This document shows, piece by piece, positions 34,889 to 44,265 of a DNA stretch of 64,000 bases. Origin of the DNA: Lishizhenia sp965656535. GTDB lineage: Bacteria > Bacteroidota > Bacteroidia > Flavobacteriales_D > Crocinitomicaceae. The translations under genes and the position numbers were made by a program. Position 1 is the first letter of the stretch. The number at the start of each line of letters is the position of its first letter. Where the stretch lies: NCBI GenBank assembly GCA_965656535.1, contig CBFHKX010000001.1:310001-374000 (forward strand), given 5' to 3'. The notes under the pieces were generated by a model. That model searched no databases and was not told the origin of the DNA. It saw nothing but the letters and a program-made list of their open reading frames with translations.

Positions 34889-34897
34889 AAAAACGAC

Positions 34898-35854
34898 TTA
34901 TATTGATGGTGCGTAAATTCTATTTCTTTTTAACCACGGTGTACGAGAACCGCCTCCGTTACCTTGGCTTGGAGTTAGTTGTAACTCTAAGAAAATTTCA
35001 TGCGATCCTGTCTGGTAGCTTCTTATATCAGAGAAGGTAATATCGTAAGAATATCCAAATTTAAAAGCGCCTAATTGTAAACCTGCCATGGCAACTCCAG
35101 CATCCATATTTCTGTAAGAACCACCAAACCAAAACATTTTGTTATATACTGCAAGTACACTTACGTCAAATTGAAATACACCTGCTTCAATAACATCTAG
35201 AAGTCCGGTAGTTTTTAAACCCCACTTATCGTTTAAAGTAAAGGTATATCCTCCAAAAGCATAATATGTTCTAACTAGTGTATTACTAAAAGTTTGATCA
35301 AAGTTGAATAAATCTCTTCTTGATTGCAATAAGTTTCTTGCAGACAAACCAAAAAACCCTTTATCTTCAAAAGTGTAATATGCGCCAAAAGTTGCGTCAG
35401 GTACAAATTGATGATTAAAGCTACGCGCTACTGCTGGATCATCTGGTAGTTCGGTTTCTAAAGAATTGATATCTAAAATATGCTGCGTAAAAGACATACC
35501 AAGTCCGAGTCCTAGGTTATGTTTCTTATCTCTAGACAATCGCAAATTGTAGGCTCCATTTAACTGCACACCAGATCTTCTGCTAGGACCCGCAACGTCG
35601 TTAAATAAGAATCCTCCAAAACCTAAGTTATTACCTACTGAAGCATGCGCAGACGCTGTTTGTGTTGTGGGAGCTCCTTCAAATCCTGCCCATTGTTTTC
35701 TAAAGTTGAGATGAACAGGTATGTAATCTTTTGTTCCAGTTGCACCAGGGTTAATTACAATTTCATTAAACATGTATTGAGAGTTTAATGAAATCTGCTG
35801 TGCAGTAGAGGTAAAAACTGCTAGTGCAAACGCGATAAGTACTAATTTTTTCAT
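34898..35854 (-). CDS. PorP/SprF-family type IX secretion membrane protein
   Basis: A 318-residue outer-membrane barrel of the PorP/SprF family. It has a signal peptide (MKKLVLIAFALAVFTSTAQQ), then SLNSQYMFNEIVINPGATGT, the family's invariant NPA/G segment after the first strand, and LNFRKQWAGFEGAPTTQTAS. Later strands include FKFGYSYDITFSDIRSYQTG, and HEIFLELQL near the end. SprF supports export or assembly of type-B-CTD adhesins such as SprB, and here it sits directly after two such adhesin genes. The other paralogue in this window lies at 62.9-63.8 kb, again behind a type-B cargo gene. Confidence 0.95.
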   Translation of the reverse strand: MKKLVLIAFALAVFTSTAQQISLNSQYMFNEIVINPGATGTKDYIPVHLNFRKQWAGFEGAPTTQTASAHASVGNNLGFGGFLFNDVAGPSRRSGVQLNGAYNLRLSRDKKHNLGLGLGMSFTQHILDINSLETELPDDPAVARSFNHQFVPDATFGAYYTFEDKGFFGLSARNLLQSRRDLFNFDQTFSNTLVRTYYAFGGYTFTLNDKWGLKTTGLLDVIEAGVFQFDVSVLAVYNKMFWFGGSYRNMDAGVAMAGLQLGAFKFGYSYDITFSDIRSYQTGSHEIFLELQLTPSQGNGGGSRTPWLKRNRIYAPSI

Positions 35855-35883
35855 ATTGTATTCTCTATTAAAGTCGATCTTAA

Positions 35884-38800
35884 TTATCTAATAATATTTA
35901 ATGTGCCTTTTAAAGGCTCTAATTCTTTAAAGTTGGCAATAATTACATAGTAATAGGTTTCTGCCGGTAAAGGTTGTCCGTTAATTATTCCATCCCAAGC
36001 GGTATAGCTTCCTTTTTGTTCATATAATAAATTTCCCCATCGGTTATAGATTTGAACGATAGCATTTGGGTAAATTTCTATATTTTGAATATTCCAAACA
36101 TCATTATAACCATCGTTATTTGGAGAAAATGTGTTTGGCGGATCTAAACAAAGTATTGGGTTTACAAGCACAGTAGCGCTGTCAGTTGCAGTGCATCCAA
36201 CAATATCTGTTACGGTTACGGCATAGGTTCCGCCTGCAAGATTTTCAATAAAATCTATTTGTGATACAGGTGAACTCCAGTCAAATAGGAAGGAGCCTGT
36301 GCCACCGTAGGGTAGGGCTGTTAACATACCATCTTGTTGGTCTGCACAACTAACGTTGAATATGTCAAAGTCAATTTTAATTGAATCTGGCTCAACAAGT
36401 GTAACGGCAATGCTATCTGAGCAATTTTTGGTATCTGTTACAAGTACTTGATACGTTCCTACAGGAATGTCAGTTAAGTCTTGACTGGTAACACCGTTTG
36501 TCCATAAATAAGTATATCCAGGGTTACCACCAATTACAGAAACATCAATAGAGCCATCTGTTCCTCCAGCACATGTTATATCTACTGATGTTAAAGATGT
36601 TTGTAATAAGTCAGGTTCCGGAATTTCAATAAACACTTCAGTTAAGCAATTGAAGGTATCTCTTAATTCTAATTGGTAAATATCTGCTGGGAAGTTTAAC
36701 AAATCTTGTGTTTGGTTAGCAAGTTGAAAGTTCGAGTTTAACCATGTGTAAGTGTAAGGAGCAGTTCCTCCAGTGGGTGAGATATCAACACTACCATCGC
36801 TTAATCCGAAACAAGTTACGTCTGTAATTATTTCATTCAACACAAGTGGTTCTGGTTGTGTAACTTCTATTGAGTCTGTGAAGTTACACCCATTGTTATC
36901 TGTTATTAGAAAAGTATATGTACCAGCTGTTAAGTCTTCAATATTTGCTAGTGTATCTCCTGTGTTCCAATTGTATTGATAAGGCGTTGTTCCACCAGAT
37001 ATAAGTATAGAAATGGATCCAGTATTTCCATTATTACAAATTACATCGTCTTTTGTAAAAGTATAACCAATCGTGTCAAGTGGTTCCGTTATTTCTGTAG
37101 AATCTGTAGTTGTACATCCATTAAAATCTGTTACTGTTACAACGTACCAATCTGCGGTTAGATTGCTTAAATCTTCTGTTGTTTGGTTGTTAGACCAAAA
37201 GATATTGTAAGGAGTAACTCCTCCGTTAATAGTTTGATCAATAGAACCAGTTGCGTCATTTTTGCAGAGTACATCTACGTCAGTCAAACTATTCATTAAG
37301 GCTGTTGGTTGTAGTATTTGTATTGTATCAAGATGGATGCAGTTTTTTGCATCAAGCATTTCTAAGAAATAAGTGTCGGCAGGATAGTTCAACAAATCTT
37401 CTGAGTGGTCAGAAAGTTGAAAACTTGAATTGGACCAATTAAAAAAGTAGGGTGCTGTTCCGCCAGCAGGTGTCATATCAATTCCTCCATTACTTTCTCC
37501 AAAACAATTAACAGGTGTTACAAGGTTAGTTGCACTTAGTGTGTCGTTTGGTTGAGTTACGGTAAAAGAAGCAGAGTAAGAACATGCGTTGCCATCAGTA
37601 ATAGACAGGTTGTAGCTACTGGCAATTAAGTTAGAAATATCTTCTGTAGTTGCTCCGTTTGACCAGTTATACGCGTAGGGCAAAGTTCCTCCGTTAGCCA
37701 CAACATCTATGGCTCCAGTATTTGTTCCATAACAGTCAACATTGGTAATCGTTCCAGAAATAGACACAGGAGACATAGGTTGTGTAATTTCGATTGTTTC
37801 TATAGCTGTACATCCGTTGTTATCGTTAATTTCTACACTGTAAATTGAAGCGTTTAGATTAGATAAGTCTTGTGTATTATTTGATAAGTTCCCTGTACTA
37901 TTTTGCCAGGTATATGTGTAGTTTGGTGTTCCACCGGATACGGTTACATCAACAGATCCGTCGTTTCCACCAAAACAGCTCACGTTTGTTCCAGTTATAG
38001 AACTTATAAGAGCAGTTGGAGTGTTAATAGTTTCTGTATCTGTTATTGTACAACCGTTTGCATCGGTAACAGTAACTTCGTAGACATCGGATACAACATT
38101 GTTTAAGGTAGCACTATTGGTTGTAAGTACAAAGTTCGAGTTTTTCCATTGATAGCTATAAGGTGCAGATCCTCCACCAACTGCTACACTCACACTACCG
38201 TTGCTGTCTCCATTACATAAAACAGGAGTACTTCCCATTGTAGTAGAAAGCTGAGTGGGTTGATTTATAGTTGTACTTTCTGTGCGTGTACACCCTTTAT
38301 TATCTGTTATTGTTACCGAGTAATTACCTGCACTTAGATTTGTTAGGTCTTGACTAACTGCAGTGTTACTCCAAGCGTAGCTATAGGGAGTTGATCCTCC
38401 GAAGGTAGTTAAATCTACAGATCCATCTGTTTCTCCAAAGCAACTTACATTTGTTTGAGTAAGATTTGCATTAAGTGCTGCATTAGGTTGGTTTATAAAT
38501 AGGCTTTTGGTTGCCTGGCAACCTTTACTATCTCTAACAACAACCGTGTAATTTCCGGCACTGAGGTTATTAATGTCTTTATTGTCATTAAAGTCACCCG
38601 TGCCATCAATATCCCAATCATAAGAATAAGGCATATTTCCTCCGAAGGGGTTAATTACGATACCACCAGTAGATTCTCCAAAACAATTTACGTCTGTTGT
38701 ACTAGACGGAATTGAAATGGGATCTGGTGTATTGACTACGTATACACCAACCGAAGTACAACCGGTAACATTATCTTTTACATTTACAGTGTAAGATCCG

Positions 38801-39021
38801 GCACCAACGGAGGTTAAAACTGAAGATGTGGTGGTTGGGGTGGTTGACCAGGTTATGGTGTAATTTCCACTTGTGCCATTAATAGCAACGGATGCTTGTC
38901 CGTCTGTTGCAGCATAGCAAGAAACAGGGCTTCCGCTCATTGTTAATGTAGGACATTGCGAGAAAGCGCTTAACCCGAGTGTTGCACAGAAAAGAGTGAG
39001 TATATTTTTTATTGAATACAT
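35884..39021 (-). CDS. Giant SprB-repeat adhesin 1 (12 repeats, type B CTD)
   Basis: A 1045-residue secreted protein. The signal peptide (MYSIKNILTLFCATLGLSAF) is followed at once by 12 SprB-type repeats of about 78 residues. Each has a variant of VxCFGxxxGSIxxxxxGGTxPYxYxW, a DLxNLxAGxYxVxxTDxNGC segment and a QP end; each repeat has two cysteines. The C-terminus (IPNTFSPNNDGYNDVWNIQN-type start, then NRWGNLLYEQKGSYTAWDG, ending TLNIIR) is a type B gliding-motility CTD for T9SS export. SprB-type proteins are mobile surface adhesins. Two bases separate it from the upstream adhesin gene; the operon continues with sprF-like and porE-like genes. Confidence 0.92.
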   Translation of the reverse strand: MYSIKNILTLFCATLGLSAFSQCPTLTMSGSPVSCYAATDGQASVAINGTSGNYTITWSTTPTTTSSVLTSVGAGSYTVNVKDNVTGCTSVGVYVVNTPDPISIPSSTTDVNCFGESTGGIVINPFGGNMPYSYDWDIDGTGDFNDNKDINNLSAGNYTVVVRDSKGCQATKSLFINQPNAALNANLTQTNVSCFGETDGSVDLTTFGGSTPYSYAWSNTAVSQDLTNLSAGNYSVTITDNKGCTRTESTTINQPTQLSTTMGSTPVLCNGDSNGSVSVAVGGGSAPYSYQWKNSNFVLTTNSATLNNVVSDVYEVTVTDANGCTITDTETINTPTALISSITGTNVSCFGGNDGSVDVTVSGGTPNYTYTWQNSTGNLSNNTQDLSNLNASIYSVEINDNNGCTAIETIEITQPMSPVSISGTITNVDCYGTNTGAIDVVANGGTLPYAYNWSNGATTEDISNLIASSYNLSITDGNACSYSASFTVTQPNDTLSATNLVTPVNCFGESNGGIDMTPAGGTAPYFFNWSNSSFQLSDHSEDLLNYPADTYFLEMLDAKNCIHLDTIQILQPTALMNSLTDVDVLCKNDATGSIDQTINGGVTPYNIFWSNNQTTEDLSNLTADWYVVTVTDFNGCTTTDSTEITEPLDTIGYTFTKDDVICNNGNTGSISILISGGTTPYQYNWNTGDTLANIEDLTAGTYTFLITDNNGCNFTDSIEVTQPEPLVLNEIITDVTCFGLSDGSVDISPTGGTAPYTYTWLNSNFQLANQTQDLLNFPADIYQLELRDTFNCLTEVFIEIPEPDLLQTSLTSVDITCAGGTDGSIDVSVIGGNPGYTYLWTNGVTSQDLTDIPVGTYQVLVTDTKNCSDSIAVTLVEPDSIKIDFDIFNVSCADQQDGMLTALPYGGTGSFLFDWSSPVSQIDFIENLAGGTYAVTVTDIVGCTATDSATVLVNPILCLDPPNTFSPNNDGYNDVWNIQNIEIYPNAIVQIYNRWGNLLYEQKGSYTAWDGIINGQPLPAETYYYVIIANFKELEPLKGTLNIIR

Positions 39022-39023
39022 GC

Positions 39024-42000
39024 TTATCTTATAATTGTTATTGTACCTGTGTATTTATTGTTTATATCATTCTCTAGAACAATAACGTAGTAGTAAACTG
39101 CAGCTGGTAATTGTTCTCCATTTATTATACCATCCCATGGTGTGTAATCTCCATTGGCCTCATAAAGTAAATTACCCCATCTGTTATAGATTTGAACAGA
39201 TGCATCAGGATAGAGGTAGAGGTTTTTTATATTCCAAACATCGTTATAGTTATCTCCGTTTGGAGTAAATGTATTAGGTATGGTTAAACACTCTAAAGCA
39301 TTCTCAGGAACCACGAAATCATAGCTTTGTAAGCAGTTGTTATTATCAGTAATTTCTAGACCGTACATACCTGGTGCTAATCCTTCAATAAAATCTGTAT
39401 ACTCTCCAGTTGTCCACAACCAATTATATGGCGGTGTACCACCAGAGGTTTCAACAGAAATTGTACCATCTACTTGGTCGATACAACTTACTTTAGTAAT
39501 AGTCTCAGTGATCATTATTTCTGTTGGTTGTTCAACAAAATAAGAGCCTGTGTAAGTACAATTTTGATTATCCGTTACGGTTAATTCGTAACTGTTTGAT
39601 AATAAATTAAAATTATCTTCTGTTGTTGTGCTATTACTCCAATTGAATTGGTAAGGTGTTGTTCCACCAATTACAGTTACATCAATTTCTCCGTCATTAC
39701 CGTTAAAGCAGCTTACCGGGATAATATTTTCAGCAACCTCAATTGTATCGGGTTGGTTAACGGTTACGATTTCTTCATAAGAACAATTATACCTGTCATT
39801 CACTTTTAGAATATAATCTCCAGCCGAAACATTATTGAGTGTTTCGCTTGGGTTATTCATTAAGAACTGACTTTGGTTCCCCCAAGAAAAAGAATAAGGC
39901 GCAGAACCGCCAGATACAGTAAGATCTATAGTTCCGTCTTCAAATAGATAGCATGATGGGTCAGTAACATTTACGATAACAGTTAAAGGATTTGCGGGTT
40001 GTGATACAAAGCCTCCGACTGATGAGGTACAACCTTGCGCGTCTGTTATGGTAACCGTGTACATACCTGACACTATATTAGATAAGTTTTGATTGGGTGA
40101 ACCGTTATTCCACAAGTAAGTGTATGGCGCTGTTCCTCCAGATACAGTTAAATCAACACTTCCTTTAGCATCTCCAAAACACAGTACAGATTCTGTTGTT
40201 ACTATACCACTTAGAGCATTAATTGGCTCGGTAACTGTAAACGTTTCTGAAAAAGTACAACCCAAGTTATCTGTAACAGTTAGCGTGTAGTCACCCGCAG
40301 AAACATTGCTCAAATCTTCAGTATTCATTCCGTTAGACCAACTGAAAGTGTAACCAGGAGTTCCGCCTAAAGTGGTAATATTAATTGCTCCATCTGATCC
40401 GCCATTACAATTTACGTTATCAATTGTATGTGTTAAAGAAATAGGAGCTACCGGCTCTGAAATAAGAATTGAAATGGTTTCACTACAGTTATTGGCATCT
40501 GTTGAAACTACTGTGTATGTATTGCTACTTAAATTAATTAAATCTTCACTAATTTCAGTTAATGTTGTATTTGATGCATTAAACCATTCAAAAGAATAAG
40601 GAGCGGTTCCTCCGATTACGGACAGGTCAATCGAGCCATTAGCACCACCAAAACAACTAACATCTATATTAGACTCTGATAATGTAAGTGCTTGTGCTGG
40701 TTCGTTTATAGTTGGGTTAATTGTGTTTGTACAGTTATTATTATCAGTTATTGTTAAGCTATAATTATTAGCAACTAAACCTGTAATATTTGAACTTGTT
40801 TGTCCTGTGTTCCATAAGTAAGTGTAGGGAGCAGTACCACCTGTAGTAGAGGTAGTAATACTTCCTGTGTTTTCTCCAAAACAGAGTACATTGTTTGTAG
40901 TAAATACAGTGTTAAGGTTTTCAGAAGGCTCTGTTATTGTAAATGTATAACTCTCGGTGCAGCCGTTTGCATCTGTTATTGTAACAGCATAGTTTCCGGC
41001 GCTTATACCTACTAAATCTTCTGTGTTAGCACCATTATTCCAGTTAAATGTATATGCGCTTGTTCCACCAGAAACGGTTAAGTCTATTGCTCCTGTAGAA
41101 TTCCCTTTACAATCAACAGCAGTTAAATTGGCAGTAGCACTTAAAGCAGCAAGGGGTTGAAAAATAACAGCTGATGTTGAACTTACACAATTATTGGTAT
41201 CTGTTGCAGTTACAGTATATAATCCTGCAGCTAGATTGGTAACTGTAGCGGTAGTTTGGTTAATGATTTGGTTTGCACTGTTCGTCCAACTATAGGTGTA
41301 AGGACTAGTTCCTCCTGAGGCATTAACGGTTGCAGATCCGTTAGTATTTCCAAAACAATCTACATTTGTTGCGCTAGTTGAAAGTGTTAAAGGTGTTGCA
41401 GGTTCAGAGATAGCGTAGTCCTCCGAAAATTGGCAACCATTGCCGTCAGTGGTGTTTAATGTATATGTACCTGCGGGTGCATTTAGCAAGTTCTGGTTCG
41501 TAGTTCCGTTACTCCAACTGTATGAGTAAGGTAATGTACCACCTGTCATAAATAGTTCTACTTTTCCGTCGGATCCATTAAAGCAGCTCACGTCAGATAT
41601 AGTTACAATACTGTCTGTTAACAAGCTCGGTTCGTTAATAGTTATGGTTTTAGACTGCGTACAACCATTGAGATCTGTTACGGTAACGGTATAGTCATTT
41701 GCAACTAGGTTTAGTCTGTTTGGTGTTGTGTTGGTTGCCAAATCTAGCCATTGGTAGCTATAAGAAGCGCTGTTTCCAGTACCACCTTCAGCAGTGATGT
41801 TAATACTACCATCTCCTGGAGAGCCAAAACAAGCATCATCTACCTTGGTATGTGTTATAGAGATGGGTTGGGCAGGTTGAGAGAGAGTTGCGCCTATATA
41901 CGCTTCACAACCATTAGCATCCGTTATTGTAACGTTGTAATTTCCTGCAGGTACATTAGTTAAGTTTTGTGACGTAGCTCCATTGCTCCATAAATAGGTA

Positions 42001-43595
42001 AAGGGTGCCGTACCGTTTACGGTTGCCACGGTTATACTACCTGTACTCTCTCCAAAGCATGCAATATCTGTGTGCGTTTCTGTTGCCGAAAAAGGTCTCG
42101 CTTTTAAAATTATAGGTGTAAATGTCGTGTCAGAGAAACCTTCTAAATCCCAAGTTCGGTTAACCCAATCATATGATATAGTTGCTATATTAAACGTTTG
42201 TGCGTATGCAGGTCCAATACTTAAATTAAATGATGGAGAGTTAACAGATGGGATTGTAAAAGCAGGAGTGCAGGTTTGTCCGCTGCACCATTTAACAAAT
42301 CCGCAAGGGTACCCATAAGGTATACATACTCTAGGAACATTAATTTCTGGAGTGATTTGAATAGAAGGTAGGACAAAGTTAGCGCTGAGTACTTCGATGG
42401 AGAATGCAGGTATTATTTCATCAAAAGTTCTGTTTGTTATTTTTCCATCTGTGGAATATGTGGGAATTACAGGTAATTCGCTATATTGACATGGATAGTC
42501 AATATTAACTTCATCTCCAACGACAAAGTCAATTTCAGAGCCAAAACCGGAAGTTGACGCACCGTTAGGTTTAGTGATTTCGAAGTTCACAGGTACAGGA
42601 AGTTGGTAGTTACCAAAGACAGTTGGAGAGAACGTAAATTCTTGGTTATTTATTAAATCAACTCCTAGACTAGCAGATAAGATAGTGTAATCTATTTGAG
42701 CGCCGAAAGCTAATGGTAATCCACCAGAAAGATTACTTAATACTTGACCTACTGCCATTGAAATCGGTTCTCCCGTGTAAGAAAGAGCTTTCCCAGCAAA
42801 GGCAAAAAGCTCTAAACCTAAATCATCAACGTAAGTAGAGCTTCCAGAAGCCGTAAGCTCTTTTGTGGTTCCGTTTAATGCGTCTGTGGTAACAACATTA
42901 GGAATATCAAAAACCCCTTGAATTCCCCAATCAGCTAGTGGTGGAAAAATAGAAATATCAGCAGGTAACGGATTAGGGAAGTTGATTAATCCAGAAGCGA
43001 AGCTTAACCCATTATTTTGACTCACTTCGAATACGTTTATTGTCTGCAAGCCTGTATTGAACGCAGGCACAACTGGAATAGCCGGTGAACATCCAAAGGC
43101 ACATAATTGAACATTTAACCCAAAACCTAAATTAAAATAAAAATCTAACCCCATGGTTCCTGAGTTTGGATAAACAGTTTCAAGCTTATAACCAGAATTA
43201 CTAACTGTGTAATTCGACAATAACGATATAGTTTCACCTTGGTTATATGTGAAATCGGTTGGCTTCGTAATATCAATTTCCACAGGATAATCTACATCGA
43301 TTGTACCCAAGGTAAAACCTTCTATTCTAAAACGACTTCCAATAGTTCCATTAGAAAAACCATTGATAGCACCACCAAATTGCATTCCCGCAACGTTTGC
43401 TATTTGATTAGTACCACCACTTTCACTCCAAGATTCTTCAAAAAGAGTAATGTTTTGATTGATGTCGAATGGAGAACCTGAAGGCCCCCACATGTATTGT
43501 GAACCCGAGGAAAAAGTAAAATTATGATTGTACGTTACTTGAGTAGATGCTAGAGAACAAATAAAAAGTAGAAGCGCCGTGTATATTTGTTTCAT
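39024..43595 (-). CDS. Giant SprB-repeat adhesin 2 (unique N-terminal region, 12 repeats, type B CTD)
   Basis: A 1523-residue secreted protein with signal peptide (MKQIYTALLLFICSLASTQ). Residues about 20-500 are a unique beta-rich region unlike the repeats, with a Cys cluster near 425-445 (CIPYGYPCGFVKWCSGQTC). From about residue 505 come 12 SprB repeats (for example ACFGESTGSITVATVNGTAP and SCFGGANGSIDLSVIGGTAP). The type B CTD follows (TIPNTFTPNGDNYNDVWNIK; NRWGNLLYEANGDYTPWDG; TITIIR). The repeats differ from each other and from adhesin 1, so they are old duplications. Only two bases precede the next adhesin gene. Confidence 0.92.
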   Translation of the reverse strand: MKQIYTALLLFICSLASTQVTYNHNFTFSSGSQYMWGPSGSPFDINQNITLFEESWSESGGTNQIANVAGMQFGGAINGFSNGTIGSRFRIEGFTLGTIDVDYPVEIDITKPTDFTYNQGETISLLSNYTVSNSGYKLETVYPNSGTMGLDFYFNLGFGLNVQLCAFGCSPAIPVVPAFNTGLQTINVFEVSQNNGLSFASGLINFPNPLPADISIFPPLADWGIQGVFDIPNVVTTDALNGTTKELTASGSSTYVDDLGLELFAFAGKALSYTGEPISMAVGQVLSNLSGGLPLAFGAQIDYTILSASLGVDLINNQEFTFSPTVFGNYQLPVPVNFEITKPNGASTSGFGSEIDFVVGDEVNIDYPCQYSELPVIPTYSTDGKITNRTFDEIIPAFSIEVLSANFVLPSIQITPEINVPRVCIPYGYPCGFVKWCSGQTCTPAFTIPSVNSPSFNLSIGPAYAQTFNIATISYDWVNRTWDLEGFSDTTFTPIILKARPFSATETHTDIACFGESTGSITVATVNGTAPFTYLWSNGATSQNLTNVPAGNYNVTITDANGCEAYIGATLSQPAQPISITHTKVDDACFGSPGDGSINITAEGGTGNSASYSYQWLDLATNTTPNRLNLVANDYTVTVTDLNGCTQSKTITINEPSLLTDSIVTISDVSCFNGSDGKVELFMTGGTLPYSYSWSNGTTNQNLLNAPAGTYTLNTTDGNGCQFSEDYAISEPATPLTLSTSATNVDCFGNTNGSATVNASGGTSPYTYSWTNSANQIINQTTATVTNLAAGLYTVTATDTNNCVSSTSAVIFQPLAALSATANLTAVDCKGNSTGAIDLTVSGGTSAYTFNWNNGANTEDLVGISAGNYAVTITDANGCTESYTFTITEPSENLNTVFTTNNVLCFGENTGSITTSTTGGTAPYTYLWNTGQTSSNITGLVANNYSLTITDNNNCTNTINPTINEPAQALTLSESNIDVSCFGGANGSIDLSVIGGTAPYSFEWFNASNTTLTEISEDLINLSSNTYTVVSTDANNCSETISILISEPVAPISLTHTIDNVNCNGGSDGAINITTLGGTPGYTFSWSNGMNTEDLSNVSAGDYTLTVTDNLGCTFSETFTVTEPINALSGIVTTESVLCFGDAKGSVDLTVSGGTAPYTYLWNNGSPNQNLSNIVSGMYTVTITDAQGCTSSVGGFVSQPANPLTVIVNVTDPSCYLFEDGTIDLTVSGGSAPYSFSWGNQSQFLMNNPSETLNNVSAGDYILKVNDRYNCSYEEIVTVNQPDTIEVAENIIPVSCFNGNDGEIDVTVIGGTTPYQFNWSNSTTTEDNFNLLSNSYELTVTDNQNCTYTGSYFVEQPTEIMITETITKVSCIDQVDGTISVETSGGTPPYNWLWTTGEYTDFIEGLAPGMYGLEITDNNNCLQSYDFVVPENALECLTIPNTFTPNGDNYNDVWNIKNLYLYPDASVQIYNRWGNLLYEANGDYTPWDGIINGEQLPAAVYYYVIVLENDINNKYTGTITIIR

Positions 43596-43598
43596 TAG

Positions 43599-44120
43599 TT
43601 ACAGTTTTAGTGATTTGAGCGTTTTTTCAAACTCAGGGCTCAAAAGCTCTTCAAATTTTGAGGGATATGAAATATTTATCCATATTGTTTTATCTAAGGT
43701 TCCGGCAAACAACATGTATCGTGTAATCGGAATATCTTTAACTAAAAAGTCTACTTTAAACAGTGTGCCCTTTATGCCGTTATCGGAAATAAACTTTTCT
43801 TTATTGATTAAATTCATTTCTTGACTTTCAAGGAAAGTATCGGTATATCCATCAGTTATTTGTATATAATTGAGTTCTTTTACTTCAGAGACCACAATAC
43901 TGGCTGAAACGTCTTTTCTGAGATATCCATTAAATAAGTCTGAAGGCTCAAATTTATTAGGAACAGTAATACATTTTAAATCACCTTCAATTATAGAAGG
44001 ATGAATGAAGTTATCTTCACTTTGCTTAATTGAGTCATTTTGAGCGTTTAAATAGGTAACTCCTAGAAAAACGAAACAAACAACGCTTAAGCATTTTTTG
44101 ATTTGGTTAAAAGACATCAT
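43599..44120 (-). CDS. Small exported protein leading the adhesin operon
   Basis: A 173-residue protein with an N-terminal signal (QIKKCLSVVCFVFLGVTYLN, cut near AQ). The rest is one alpha/beta domain: CITVPNKFEPSDLFNGYLRK, KGTLFKVDFLVKDIPITRYM, DKTIWINISYPSKFEELLSP. This reminds me of PsbP/DUF1795-type domains, but I am not sure of the family. It lies three bases before the 1523-residue adhesin and is first in the five-gene operon, so it is probably translated with it and may assist export or surface assembly. Confidence 0.7.
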   Translation of the reverse strand: MMSFNQIKKCLSVVCFVFLGVTYLNAQNDSIKQSEDNFIHPSIIEGDLKCITVPNKFEPSDLFNGYLRKDVSASIVVSEVKELNYIQITDGYTDTFLESQEMNLINKEKFISDNGIKGTLFKVDFLVKDIPITRYMLFAGTLDKTIWINISYPSKFEELLSPEFEKTLKSLKL

Positions 44121-44265
44121 ACGTGTAATTTAAAATTGAACTCAAAAGTATTTCATTTACAACGAATGAGCAAGTTTATGGGGTGAATGACGTTATTAAG
44201 AGGGTGAACTACTTGATGCTTAAGAAATTTTGCAAGTTCTTTGTTGTTGGAAATATTAATTTGTT

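Noticed and set aside
36773..43481. Several plus-strand open frames inside the adhesin genes
   Set aside because: They are frame shadows of the long repeat-encoding genes, lack recognisable domains and have poor composition for real proteins.
35884..43595. Regularly spaced repeats that could suggest a CRISPR array
   Set aside because: The repeats are coding SprB domains of about 78 residues; there is no short identical repeat or spacer pattern and no cas gene.
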